10,482 bases of DNA from JBBSMX01 sp038232935 (GCA_038232935.1 JBBSMX010000144.1:1-10482); one strand, 5' to 3'; positions 1 to 6,771 are shown, counted from the stretch's first letter. The notes: a model not told the origin generated them from the letters alone. A program made the numbers and translations.

Positions 1-1760
1 GCGTCGAGCTCGCCCTGCTCGAACTGCGGAGCCTGCGCCGTCCCGACGTTGCGGAAGAACAGGACGTCGTCCTTCTCCGTCCCGACGAGCAGGTCGAGGT
101 CGCCGTCGCCGTCGATGTCCACGAGGTGCGGGGCGCTGAAGCGGCCCACGTCGAGGTCGTCCAGCGGGGCGCCGAGCGAGGTCGCGACGAAGTTGGGCAC
201 CTGGGGCGAGCCGTCGTTGAGGAAGTAGTTGAGCGTGCCGTTGAACTCGCCGACGAGCAGGTCGAGGTCGCCGTCGCCGTCTAGGTCGCCGAGCGTCGGC
301 GTCGCCACGGAGCCCACGTCGAGGTCTTGCAGCGCCTCGACGGTCAGCTCGAAGCCCGAGCCGGTGTTGAGCAGAAACGCCATCCGCCCGCCGAACGTGC
401 CGACGAGCAGATCCGGCAGGCCGTCGCCGTTGAGGTCGCCGAAGGCCGGGGCGTAGTGGTTGGCGAAGTCCACGTCGAGCGCGAGGTAGTCGTCGTCTAC
501 GAGCTGGAACTGCGGGTCCGTCGCGGAGCCGACGTTCTCGAAGCGGAAGAGGCTGGCGCGCTGCGGCCCGTCCTCGCGCGGGTTGAACCCGCTGCCGACG
601 AGCAGGTCGAGGTCGCCGTCGCCGTCGAGATCCTCGAAGGCCGGATAGCTCGCGCGCCCGACATCGAGCGCGTCGATTAGCCGGCTCGTGCGTTCCTCGT
701 AATCCGGTGCAGTCGGAGTGCCGGTGTTTTCGAGGTAGTAGAGGTTGTCCGCGATGTTCGCCGTCGTGGAGCAGAACCCGCCGACGATCCCGATCACGAG
801 GTCGAGGTCGCCGTCCCGGTCGAGGTCGCCGAAGCTCGGGACGTTGTAGCCCGCCGTCGTGAGTGGGTTGTCGAGGGGGTACGTCTGCGAAACGAGCTCC
901 AGATTCGGCTCGGTCGGCGAGCCCGTGTTGCGGAAGAAGTAGAGGCTCGGCGTGAAGAAATCGCCCCAGAACAGGTCGAGGTCGCCGTCCCCGTCGGCAT
1001 CGGCGAAGGAGAGGGCGTTCTGGCCGTGGAGCGAGCCGCGCCCGCCGGGCGTCCGGCCGGGGACGATGTAGATCGGCTCCTGCTGCCCGCCCGCGCCGCA
1101 CGTCGGGTTGGACTCGTAGATGACGAGGTCCTCGAACTGCTCCCCGGCGAACTCGTACTGCGGGACGCCGTCAGGCGCGCCGGTGTGGCGGTACCAGCGG
1201 ATCTTCCCGCTGTCGGCGCGGCCGAGGAAGAGGTCGAGGTCGCCGTCACCGTCGATGTCGGCGAGGGCGGGCACGTTCGGGTCCTCGGGGTTCACCGGAG
1301 CGCCAGCCGTGTCGAGGAGCGGGTCGGCGGCGAGGGTGAACGCCGCGTCCGCCGCCGAGCCCGTGTTGCGGAAGTAGCGCACCTGCCCCGAGGTCCGCTG
1401 CGTGAGCAGGTCGAGGTCGCCGTCGCCGTCGAGGTCGCCAAACTGGAACCACGAGCCGGCGTCGATGTCGGCGAAACGGTCGGAGCGCCACGCGAACGCG
1501 AAGCCGCCGCTCCCACCGACGTTCTCGTAGAAGATGATCCGCCCCTGTTCTTCGAGGATGAAGAGGTCGGCGTCGCCGTCCCCGTCGATGTCGGCGAGTT
1601 GGACGCGCGGGTTGTTGAACCCGCCGGCGAACGGGAGCGCGAACGGCTCCCCGTCCGTGTCGAGGACCGGGAACGGGGAGATCTGCCGCTGGAACTGGAG
1701 CGGCTGCGCGGCGGCTGCGAGGGCGGCGAAGACGAGGAGAAGCGGGAGGAGTCGGAGCAT
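1..1760 (-). CDS. Secreted VCBS/FG-GAP repeat protein, C-terminus beyond the window
   Basis: The minus strand is open from an ATG at 1760 to the window edge: 586 codons with no stop, so the gene is partial. The first ~18 residues form a signal peptide (MLRLLPLLLVF core, then an Ala run ending before Gln19), so the protein is exported. Nine aspartate-rich calcium-loop repeats of the D-x-D-G-D-G-D-x-D type start near residues 57, 109, 168, 253, 311, 377, 440, 494 and 550. Between them lie Tyr/Phe-x-x-N-T/V-G-S/T turns, the VCBS (FG-GAP-like) pattern that folds into beta-propeller blades. The repeat near 440 is degenerate (DLNGDGLPDLL). A longer gap at 180-250 contains a Cys. Family knowledge suggests a cell-surface or secreted calcium-binding scaffold; the ligand cannot be told. 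The C-terminus, where a secretion-sorting domain could sit, is not visible. There is no clear Shine-Dalgarno before the start. Confidence 0.93.
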   Translation of the reverse strand, partial: MLRLLPLLLVFAALAAAAQPLQFQRQISPFPVLDTDGEPFALPFAGGFNNPRVQLADIDGDGDADLFILEEQGRIIFYENVGGSGGFAFAWRSDRFADIDAGSWFQFGDLDGDGDLDLLTQRTSGQVRYFRNTGSAADAAFTLAADPLLDTAGAPVNPEDPNVPALADIDGDGDLDLFLGRADSGKIRWYRHTGAPDGVPQYEFAGEQFEDLVIYESNPTCGAGGQQEPIYIVPGRTPGGRGSLHGQNALSFADADGDGDLDLFWGDFFTPSLYFFRNTGSPTEPNLELVSQTYPLDNPLTTAGYNVPSFGDLDRDGDLDLVIGIVGGFCSTTANIADNLYYLENTGTPTAPDYEERTSRLIDALDVGRASYPAFEDLDGDGDLDLLVGSGFNPREDGPQRASLFRFENVGSATDPQFQLVDDDYLALDVDFANHYAPAFGDLNGDGLPDLLVGTFGGRMAFLLNTGSGFELTVEALQDLDVGSVATPTLGDLDGDGDLDLLVGEFNGTLNYFLNDGSPQVPNFVATSLGAPLDDLDVGRFSAPHLVDIDGDGDLDLLVGTEKDDVLFFRNVGTAQAPQFEQGELD

Positions 1761-1762
1761 GG

Positions 1763-1850
1763 GATGGTTGAAGCGTGAAACGTGAAACGCAAGGGTGCCT
1801 GTAGCGAGACGGTGCAGCACTGCACCCTTACGTTTTACGCAGTACGTTTT
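1763..1850. repeat. Heptad-based inverted repeat between the phosphoesterase and VCBS genes
   Basis: Arms 1781-1798 and 1822-1839 are reverse complements over 18 bases with two transition mismatches. One mismatch becomes a G-U pair in minus-strand RNA. Both flanks have a seven-base period: GAAGCGT, GAAACGT, GAAACGC at 1770-1790, and ACGTTTT, ACGCAGT, ACGTTTT at 1830-1850. Inside the loop, 1811-1826 is a near-perfect palindrome (GGTGCAG-CA-CTGCACC) that would compete with the large stem. It lies just past the stop codon of the phosphoesterase and just before the VCBS start. It could be a read-through terminator, a leader structure or a dispersed repeat; there is no T-run for a standard terminator. 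Confidence 0.7.
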
Positions 1851-1855
1851 GCCTC

Positions 1856-2914
1856 TCACAGCTTGCCTTGAAACGAGGCGAGCAGCGCGAGGTCTTCGTC
1901 TTTGATCCCCCCATCGTGCTCGTACTCCTCGCCGAGGTCGAGGTACTTCGGCGCGGCGGCGATGACGCGGTCGATGACCTCGCGCAGCCCTTCGCGGACG
2001 TAGGCCCCGGCGGCGTTGCGGTGGCCGCCGCCGCCGAACGCGCGCGCCCACCCGTTGATGGCGAGCGCCCCTTTCGAGCGAAACGAGCACTTGATCCCGG
2101 ACGGCGTTTCGAGAAACATCACGACGGCGCGGACGCCTTCGAGCGAGAGCGGGTAGCTCACGATCCCCTCGGCCTCGTCCGAGCGCGCGCCCACCCCGTT
2201 CATCGCGTCGAGCGATACGACGACGTAAGCGAGCTGCCCGTCGTAGACCGTCGTGATCGTGTCGAGCGCGCGGGAGAGCAAACGCAGGCTGCTCGGCATC
2301 CGCGTGTCGAAGATGGCGACGTGGATCGGCTCGGGGGCGATGTCGCCGCGCTCCAGCAGGTCGGCGGCGATCTGGTGGACGCGGGCCGTGGTCGAGCCGT
2401 AGCGGAACGAGCCGGTGTCCGTCATGATCGCGGCATAGAGTGCCGTGGCGATCTCGCCGTCGATCAGGTCCGGGTCGTGCTGGGCGATGAGGTCGTAGAT
2501 CAACTCACCGGTGGCGGCGGCATCGATCCGGAGGAGCCGGTGGTCGAACCAGTTCTCGGGATTCGGGTGGTGGTCGATGAGCAGCTTCACGCCCGAGCCG
2601 CCGCGGAAGCTCGGCCCGATCTTCCCGATCCGCTCCTCTACCCCAGTGTCCACGACTACGAGCGCGTCGGCTTCGGCGATCCGCTTGAGCTGCTTGAGCG
2701 CGCCGGTGAACGTCCTGACCTCGGCGAGGTCGAGCATCCATTCGAGGTTGCGTGGGGGCGCGTCCGCGTTGAGGAGCGTGACCTGCTTGCCGAGCTTACG
2801 CAGGAACAGGCCGAGCCCGATCTGCGAGCCGAGGGCGTCGCCGTCGGGCCGGAGGTGCGTGGTGATGACGACGCGCTCGGCGTCGAGGAGCTGGGAGAGA
2901 ACCGTGGGCAGCAT
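1856..2914 (-). CDS. nrnA: DHH-DHHA1 family phosphoesterase, NrnA-like (oligoribonuclease / pAp phosphatase)
   Basis: This 352-residue protein has every hallmark of the DHH superfamily. Motif I is H20-LRPDGDA (D24, D26), motif II is VVVD89, motif III is the D114-H115-H116 triad in LIDHHPN, and motif IV is around D166 (MTDTGSFRYGST). The C-terminal DHHA1 substrate-binding loop GGGGHRNAAGA is at 294-304. Together these ligate two metal ions (usually Mn2+). In the NrnA branch they cleave short RNA oligonucleotides and remove the 3'-phosphate of pAp, in the cytoplasm. Length is close to that of known NrnA proteins. I chose the ATG at 2914; an in-frame GTG at 2938 would add eight residues with no homology value. 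Branch assignment (NrnA versus another DHH phosphodiesterase such as a cyclic-dinucleotide or RecJ-like enzyme) rests on size and domain content: there are no PAS, GGDEF or membrane segments. It is separated from its upstream neighbour by a MITE-like insertion. Confidence 0.93.
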   Translation of the reverse strand: MLPTVLSQLLDAERVVITTHLRPDGDALGSQIGLGLFLRKLGKQVTLLNADAPPRNLEWMLDLAEVRTFTGALKQLKRIAEADALVVVDTGVEERIGKIGPSFRGGSGVKLLIDHHPNPENWFDHRLLRIDAAATGELIYDLIAQHDPDLIDGEIATALYAAIMTDTGSFRYGSTTARVHQIAADLLERGDIAPEPIHVAIFDTRMPSSLRLLSRALDTITTVYDGQLAYVVVSLDAMNGVGARSDEAEGIVSYPLSLEGVRAVVMFLETPSGIKCSFRSKGALAINGWARAFGGGGHRNAAGAYVREGLREVIDRVIAAAPKYLDLGEEYEHDGGIKDEDLALLASFQGKL

Positions 2915-2958
2915 GACGTACAGGTGTGAGCGAAGCACTTGACAACGGACGACGCGGC

Positions 2959-2966
2959 CAAAGGTT
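2959..2966 (-). promoter_or_regulatory. Weak Bacteroidota-like -7 element before the phosphoesterase
   Basis: On the minus strand the octamer is AACCTTTG, one base away from TAnnTTTG. It lies 45 bases before the preferred ATG at 2914. No convincing TTG -33 element sits at the right distance, so this is a weak candidate. Confidence 0.22.
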
Positions 2967-3019
2967 CAAGCCTCCGGCAGGCCCGCCGCGCACGATCCGA
3001 CCCGCCTCAGCGCTCTGTC

Positions 3020-3186
3020 TTAGAAACTGTTTGGGGAGCAGGTTCGAGCGCGAGCGAGAATCGATGGAGCCGATTCGCAAGGCGCGTGAGGAGCTCGATG
3101 CCATAGCATCGGGCGACGAACGCAACGCCGCGAGCGGGTTCAGCGGCCTCGCGCAGCCCGGAGCCGTTTCCCCAAACAGTTTCTTA
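3020..3186. mobile_element. MITE-like element with 15-bp terminal inverted repeats and TTA target duplication
   Basis: Bases 3023-3037 (GAAACTGTTTGGGGA) are perfectly inverted at 3169-3183. Both ends are flanked by a direct TTA (3020-3022 and 3184-3186). The unit is 161 bp between the duplications and has no credible reading frame. Two short internal hairpins occur: 3058-3076 (GAATCG/CGATTC) and 3096-3111 (CGATGC-CATA-GCATCG). A 3-bp TNA duplication is the target signature of several IS5-family groups, so a non-autonomous IS5-related element is the best guess (inference). It sits 7 bases downstream of the lipoprotein stop codon and interrupts no gene. Confidence 0.78.
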
Positions 3187-3193
3187 CTACCTC

Positions 3194-3856
3194 TCATTTC
3201 TCGACCCCGACGTCCCGCAGATCCTCCAGCTCGTCGAAGTCGATTTCTTCGAGGGCGTCCTTCAAATCGTCCATCTCCACGTTCTGCCCCTCGGCCGAGA
3301 CGAAGAACCGTTCGGCGACGACGAACTGAAGCTCGGAGCGCGGCCGGTCGCCGGTGCTCATCTTCTCGAACGCGGGGTAGCCCTCGTACTTGGTCGTTTT
3401 CTCGTACCCGTCGTCGCTCTCGCGGTCGAAGTCCATCTGTAGCCACGACGCGCCGAGCAGCGCCATCTGACCTACGCCGCCACCGTCGATGATTTGGAGG
3501 GTAACGCGGTGCTCGCCGTCATCGCTGCGGTACTCGCCCTCGGCTCGGGAAAAGGAGAACCCGGCCATGCCCGTCTTCTCGCCGCTCGCATCGACGCGTT
3601 CCATATCCTCCAACTCCTCGGGGAGCAGGTCGCGCAGCACGCGGAAGTCGACGGTCTCTGCCGCTCGCCCCTTCCCGCCGAACGCCTCACCGAGCGCGTC
3701 GGCGATGGAGGCCGGGACGTCCGGGTCGGCGTCGGGATTCTGGTTGGTTTCGCTGATGTCCGGGCGGCGGTCGATGTCCGAGCGGCGGTCGTCGGAGCCG
3801 CACCCGGCCGCAGGGATCAGCATCAGGCAAAGTGCGAGACTCAGGAAGCGTTCCAT
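3194..3856 (-). CDS. Putative lipoprotein of unknown function
   Basis: This is a 220-residue protein. The start is taken at the ATG at 3856 because it gives a textbook lipoprotein signal: positive N-terminus (MER), hydrophobic stretch, and lipobox PAAG-C with Cys19 as the acylation site. The frame stays open upstream to 3958, but that extension is Arg/Pro-rich and overlaps the promoter. After Cys19 comes a hydrophilic Asp/Arg-rich linker (to about residue 50), then a globular part with alternating beta-like segments (LQIIDGGG near 125, LQFVVAERFFVSAEG near 180), and a very acidic C-terminal helix (DDLKDALEEIDFDELEDL). It is therefore probably anchored facing the periplasm. I do not recognise the family. 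It has its own promoter-like element 48-55 bases upstream, and a MITE-like insertion abuts its 3' end. Confidence 0.85.
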   Translation of the reverse strand: MERFLSLALCLMLIPAAGCGSDDRRSDIDRRPDISETNQNPDADPDVPASIADALGEAFGGKGRAAETVDFRVLRDLLPEELEDMERVDASGEKTGMAGFSFSRAEGEYRSDDGEHRVTLQIIDGGGVGQMALLGASWLQMDFDRESDDGYEKTTKYEGYPAFEKMSTGDRPRSELQFVVAERFFVSAEGQNVEMDDLKDALEEIDFDELEDLRDVGVEK

Positions 3857-3903
3857 GGGCGTTCTCGGTAGGATTCTCGGAGTGATACGTGGGTGCCGAA
3901 CCC

Positions 3904-3931
3904 CAAAGCTAGGGCGGTCCCCGCGCGGCAA
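3904..3931 (-). promoter_or_regulatory. Bacteroidota-type promoter of the lipoprotein gene
   Basis: On the minus strand TAGCTTTG (3904-3911) matches the -7 consensus TAnnTTTG exactly. A TTG (3929-3931) sits 17 bases upstream as the -33 element. The predicted transcript starts near 3897, giving a leader of about 40 bases. An AT-rich tract (TATAGTATAC, 3934-3943) lies directly upstream in otherwise GC-rich sequence. The same octamer precedes the cotransporter gene. Confidence 0.6.
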
Positions 3932-4053
3932 CGCTATAGTATACAAGGACGGCCGCACCTATTCCAATTCCTGACGCCGGTCCTGTTCAGGCCTTGCTCC
4001 TCTTGGCATGGTGCGTGAATACGTGGTCAGCATTCACTCCAACCGTTGATCTC

Positions 4054-4215
4054 ATGGCACCGTATCAGTTCTTCCTCCTCTTCGTCGGCATGCTGTTCGT
4101 CGGCGTCTTCTCCGTCGCCTTCAACCAGGCCGCCCAGAGCGAGCCTACGCCTGCTCAGGCCATCGTGGAAGTCGCGCCGGACTCGCTCACCGTACCCGAC
4201 GCGGTCCGGCTCTAG
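4054..4215 (+). CDS. Small single-pass membrane protein, unknown
   Basis: This 53-residue frame starts at ATG 4054. It holds one strongly hydrophobic helix (about residues 5-23, QFFLLFVGMLFVGVFSVAF) followed by a soluble tail with Glu, Pro and Asp (residues 28-53). A TTG at 3994 would add 20 residues with no recognisable feature. I do not recognise a family. The frame is short, so the membrane-helix composition and its place in line with the metal-binding gene 61 bases downstream are the main support. If real, it is a membrane-anchored peptide, perhaps an accessory subunit or part of the same metal-handling unit (inference). No Shine-Dalgarno is visible, as for most genes here. Confidence 0.5.
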   Translation: MAPYQFFLLFVGMLFVGVFSVAFNQAAQSEPTPAQAIVEVAPDSLTVPDAVRL

Positions 4216-4236
4216 CCGAACCCGCCGGTCTGCTGA

Positions 4237-4268
4237 GGGGTATTAGGGAGCCACATCCCTCTTATCCC
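4237..4268 (+). promoter_or_regulatory. Imperfect stem-loop before the metal-binding protein gene
   Basis: AGGGA (4245-4249) pairs with TCCCT (4256-4260) across a six-base loop. After a 2x2 internal loop, GGGGTA (4237-4242) pairs with 4263-4268, including one G-U pair. It ends 8 bases before the start codon at 4277. It could terminate the small membrane gene, act as a leader structure, or be an operator; the sequence does not decide. Confidence 0.4.
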
Positions 4269-4276
4269 CCTCTCTC

Positions 4277-4501
4277 ATGAGCACGATCAAAGCGGACTAC
4301 CACATCGAAGGCATGAGCTGCCGCCACTGCATCGACGCAGTGGAGGGCGAGCTCGAGCAAGTCGACGGCCTCACCGTCGAAGAGGTCGCCATCGGCCGGG
4401 CGCGGGTGCGCTACGAAGCGAACGACGTCAGCCCGCCCGACATCGAAGCGGCCATCGACGAGGCCGGCTACAGTGTGCGATCGGTCGAGCAAATCGCCTG
4501 A
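4277..4501 (+). CDS. copZ: CopZ-like heavy-metal-associated (HMA) domain protein
   Basis: This 74-residue protein is a complete stand-alone HMA domain with the ferredoxin-like pattern. The metal loop is G12-M-S-C15-R-H-C18, the C-x-x-C motif that binds Cu(I) in copper chaperones. The His right before the second Cys (C-x-H-C) is typical of bacterial CopZ. The rest fits the fold: helix 1 with HCIDAVEGELEQV, strand VEEVAIGRARVRY, helix 2 SPPDIEAAIDEAGY. A role in cytoplasmic copper delivery to a P-type ATPase or repressor is family knowledge; no such ATPase lies in this window, and zinc or mercury carriers share the fold. The start at 4277 is fixed by domain length. It lies downstream of a small membrane gene and converges on the cotransporter gene, with only 14 bases between the stop codons. 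Confidence 0.9.
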   Translation: MSTIKADYHIEGMSCRHCIDAVEGELEQVDGLTVEEVAIGRARVRYEANDVSPPDIEAAIDEAGYSVRSVEQIA

Positions 4502-4518
4502 GCGTAGACCGCGGCTCA
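4499..4518. terminator. Short inverted repeat linking two convergent stop codons
   Basis: TGAGC (4499-4503) and GCTCA (4514-4518) form a perfect 5-bp inverted repeat that contains both stop codons, with a CCGCGG palindrome inside. It is the only structure between the convergent genes. The stem is short and has no T-run, so a bidirectional terminator role is weakly supported. Confidence 0.22.
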
Positions 4519-6726
4519 TTCGCTCTGTAGCAGGGTACCCTGTGGGTGCCCGTTGCACACCATCCCGACGCTCCCGACGGCCTGCGCCAGCGTGTGGAGC
4601 CGTTCGCCGTACGTCTCGGCCGCCCCCGCCTCGGGCCGCTGCATACCCAGGAACGTCAGGTCTGCCTCCTCGCTGTGCTCGGCTAGGAGCGCGGCGATGG
4701 CCCGCGACGGGTCTTTGCGCACGATGATGCGGACGGTCGCTTCCACACGCACCTCGGCGAGGAGCGCTTCGGTGTGTGCCCGCGTCTGCTCGACCCCCTC
4801 CTCGCTCTCCACGATACGCAGGACGCGCAGCTCGGCGCGGTCCCAGGCGCGGTGTTCGCGGATGAGGTGGGCCAGCAGCAGCATGAGGTCCGCGTTGCCG
4901 CCGCGTCCGCCCCACCACACGTGGATCACGCGGCGCTCCCCGAAGCCGCGCGCCTCGTCGACGCGGAGGAACAGGACCGACTTCTGCAGGTCGGCCATGT
5001 TGCGTAGGACACCCATCAGCAGGGCGCGCCCCTCCGGCGTCCCGCTCCATCCCATCAGCACGGCGTTCGATTCGAGCTGCCCGATGCCGTGCGCCTGCGC
5101 CACCGAGACGGCTCCGTGCGCGAAGTCCGGCACGATCTGGGCCTCGGCGAAGGCGGCCATTCGGCGGCCCTTGATGTAGGAGCGGATGTGGCGCTGCGCC
5201 GTCTCGCGGAGCTTCGGCTTGTTCGGCTGATCGACGGCCCCCGTGATGAGCTGGGAGAATGTGACGATCCCGCGCCCGAGGCTGAGCCACTCGGCGAGGG
5301 CGACGAGGTGCTCGCGGTTGTGCGGCTGCCCGGTGAAGACCATGATGTTCGGCCGCCAGTTGCGGGCGTGCTCGGCCGGCTGCCGCTCCAGGTTGAGCAG
5401 GGCGTAGCGCGCGAGCGAGGTCCAGATCCCGCTGCGGACGTCGCCCCACGTCCGCACCATCCGCCGCCGGCTGAGCGCGAAGAAGAGGCCGTACGAAAAG
5501 ACGATGGCCGCCGCCGTCGCCGGCACGTTGATGAGGAACATTGCGCCGTAGCAGCCGAGCGCGCCGAGGAGCGACACCCACAGCGGGATGTCGAAGCGCG
5601 GCCGGAAGCTCGGGTTGCCGACGAGCCGCTCGATGGCCCCCACGAGGTTCACCATCCCATACGTGTTGAGGAAGAACATCGTGATGATGGGCGCCACGAA
5701 GTCGAGGTCGCCCATCCAGATCACGCCCACGGCGATGACCCCGGTGATGAGCACGGCCATCCGCGGCTCGGTCGGGCTGCCGAGGTTCGCCGCCATCCAC
5801 TTCGGCGTCACGCGGTCGTTGGCGACGGCTTGCAGCGTGCGCGGGGCCGCCAGCACGCTCCCGAGCGCCGACGACAGCGTGCTCGCCGCCACGCCCGCGA
5901 GGATGAGCGCGGGCACGCTCGCGATCCGCTCCATCGAGAGGTTGTCGGCGATGAGCACGTCGGCCGGGAGCTGGAAGGCGAACCACACGGCGGCGGCGAT
6001 GTAGATCAGCGCCGTCACCACGATGGACGCCATCGTGCCGCGCGGGATGCTGCGGCTCGGGTCTTTGAGATCGCCCGAGAGCGAGATGCCGACCTCGATC
6101 CCCGTCACCGCCGGGAAGAACACGGCGAAGACGATCCAGAAGCTGATGCCCTCGGTGTACTGCGGCATCAGGTTCGGCTCGACGAAATCGCCCCATCCGC
6201 CGGTGAAGAACGACACGAGCGCGGCGACGAGGATCGCGAGGATCACGTACTGAATCTTCAGCGCGAAGTCCGCCCCGACCCACGCGATCACCACGAACAC
6301 GAGCGCGACGACGGTAGCGATGATCGCTGGACTGTACGCCGCAAAGAACGGCATCATCGAGACCGCCTCGGTGAAGCCGATGATGTAGAACGCGACGGAG
6401 ATCGCCTGCGAGAGGTAGAGCGGGATCCCGATGGCCCCGCCGATCTCGAGCCCGAGCGAGCGCGAGATGAGGTAGTAGTTCCCGCCCGCCTTGACGTCCA
6501 TGCTCGTGGCGATGGCCGAGAGCGAGAGGCCCGTCAGGAACGAGATCGCGTTGGCGAGCACGATGATGGCGAGCGCGCCCCACAGCCCGGCCTGCCCGAC
6601 GACCCACCCCGTCCGCAAGAATAGGATGATGCCGAGGATCGTGAGGACGTTCGGGGTGAAGACCCCTTTGAACGTCCCGAACCGGCCGGCGGCGGGAGCA
6701 GACGAGGGGGCCGGACGGTCAGCCAT
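4516..6726 (-). CDS. SLC12-type cation-chloride cotransporter with cytosolic C-terminal domain
   Basis: This 736-residue protein has about 12 hydrophobic helices in residues 20-420 and a soluble C-terminal half. The N-terminal GTFKGVFTPNVLTILG (17-32) and LRTGWVVGQAG (37-47) are signature SLC12 TM1. GGNYYLISRSLG (81-92) matches TM3, and FFPAVTGIEVG plus SGDLKDPSRSIPRGT (203-231) matches TM6 and the following loop. From knowledge of NKCC1 structures, the K+-site Tyr (Y84/Y85), P205 and T208 are kept. So are the paired serines of the TM8 Na+ site (S285, S286 in STLSSALGS). E211 in the TM6 chloride-site stretch is unusual. Residues from about 455 resemble the SLC12 C-terminal regulatory domain, which has a universal-stress-like fold. 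Expected role: electroneutral Na+/K+/Cl- movement across the inner membrane, in osmotic or ionic balance. It has its own promoter-like motif, 97 bases after ndh. Confidence 0.92.
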   Translation of the reverse strand: MADRPAPSSAPAAGRFGTFKGVFTPNVLTILGIILFLRTGWVVGQAGLWGALAIIVLANAISFLTGLSLSAIATSMDVKAGGNYYLISRSLGLEIGGAIGIPLYLSQAISVAFYIIGFTEAVSMMPFFAAYSPAIIATVVALVFVVIAWVGADFALKIQYVILAILVAALVSFFTGGWGDFVEPNLMPQYTEGISFWIVFAVFFPAVTGIEVGISLSGDLKDPSRSIPRGTMASIVVTALIYIAAAVWFAFQLPADVLIADNLSMERIASVPALILAGVAASTLSSALGSVLAAPRTLQAVANDRVTPKWMAANLGSPTEPRMAVLITGVIAVGVIWMGDLDFVAPIITMFFLNTYGMVNLVGAIERLVGNPSFRPRFDIPLWVSLLGALGCYGAMFLINVPATAAAIVFSYGLFFALSRRRMVRTWGDVRSGIWTSLARYALLNLERQPAEHARNWRPNIMVFTGQPHNREHLVALAEWLSLGRGIVTFSQLITGAVDQPNKPKLRETAQRHIRSYIKGRRMAAFAEAQIVPDFAHGAVSVAQAHGIGQLESNAVLMGWSGTPEGRALLMGVLRNMADLQKSVLFLRVDEARGFGERRVIHVWWGGRGGNADLMLLLAHLIREHRAWDRAELRVLRIVESEEGVEQTRAHTEALLAEVRVEATVRIIVRKDPSRAIAALLAEHSEEADLTFLGMQRPEAGAAETYGERLHTLAQAVGSVGMVCNGHPQGTLLQSE

Positions 6727-6763
6727 AAACGCGGAAGAAGCAGGACGGGCGGGAGAGCGGAGC

Positions 6764-6771
6764 CAAAGCTA
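6764..6771 (-). promoter_or_regulatory. Bacteroidota-type -7 element of the cotransporter gene
   Basis: TAGCTTTG on the minus strand matches TAnnTTTG exactly and is identical to the element before the lipoprotein gene. It lies 37 bases before the ATG at 6726, giving a predicted leader of about 30 bases. At the -33 position GTG replaces TTG. It suggests that the cotransporter can be transcribed separately from ndh. Confidence 0.5.

Noticed and set aside
1..1760. Tandem CGACGAGCAGGTCGAGGTCG-like repeats as a possible CRISPR array or satellite
   Set aside because: Repeats keep one reading frame without stops and encode calcium loops; spacer lengths are uneven and the spacers are coding.
1868..2929. 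A 353-codon plus-strand frame antisense to the DHH phosphoesterase
   Set aside because: It mirrors the real gene almost end to end, with low-complexity Val/Arg/Glu content and no motif.
3857..3958. Upstream extension of the lipoprotein frame by 34 residues
   Set aside because: It would bury the lipobox signal 34 residues inside and overlap the TAGCTTTG promoter; the ATG at 3856 is far better.
4008..4049. 13-codon frame as an annotated leader-peptide gene
   Set aside because: It lacks a ribosome site, attenuator pairing or biased codon run; kept only as a remark in a finding.
4262..6607. A 781-codon open minus-strand frame overlapping the cotransporter, longer than the cotransporter frame itself
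   Set aside because: It is Arg/Ala/Gly/His-rich with no domain or membrane pattern, and also covers the HMA gene. The other frame shows clear SLC12 motifs. This is a high-GC shadow.
5089..6624. A 511-codon plus-strand frame antisense to the cotransporter
   Set aside because: Composition is dominated by Arg, Asp, Glu and His repeats typical of the antisense of hydrophobic codons; no recognisable domain.
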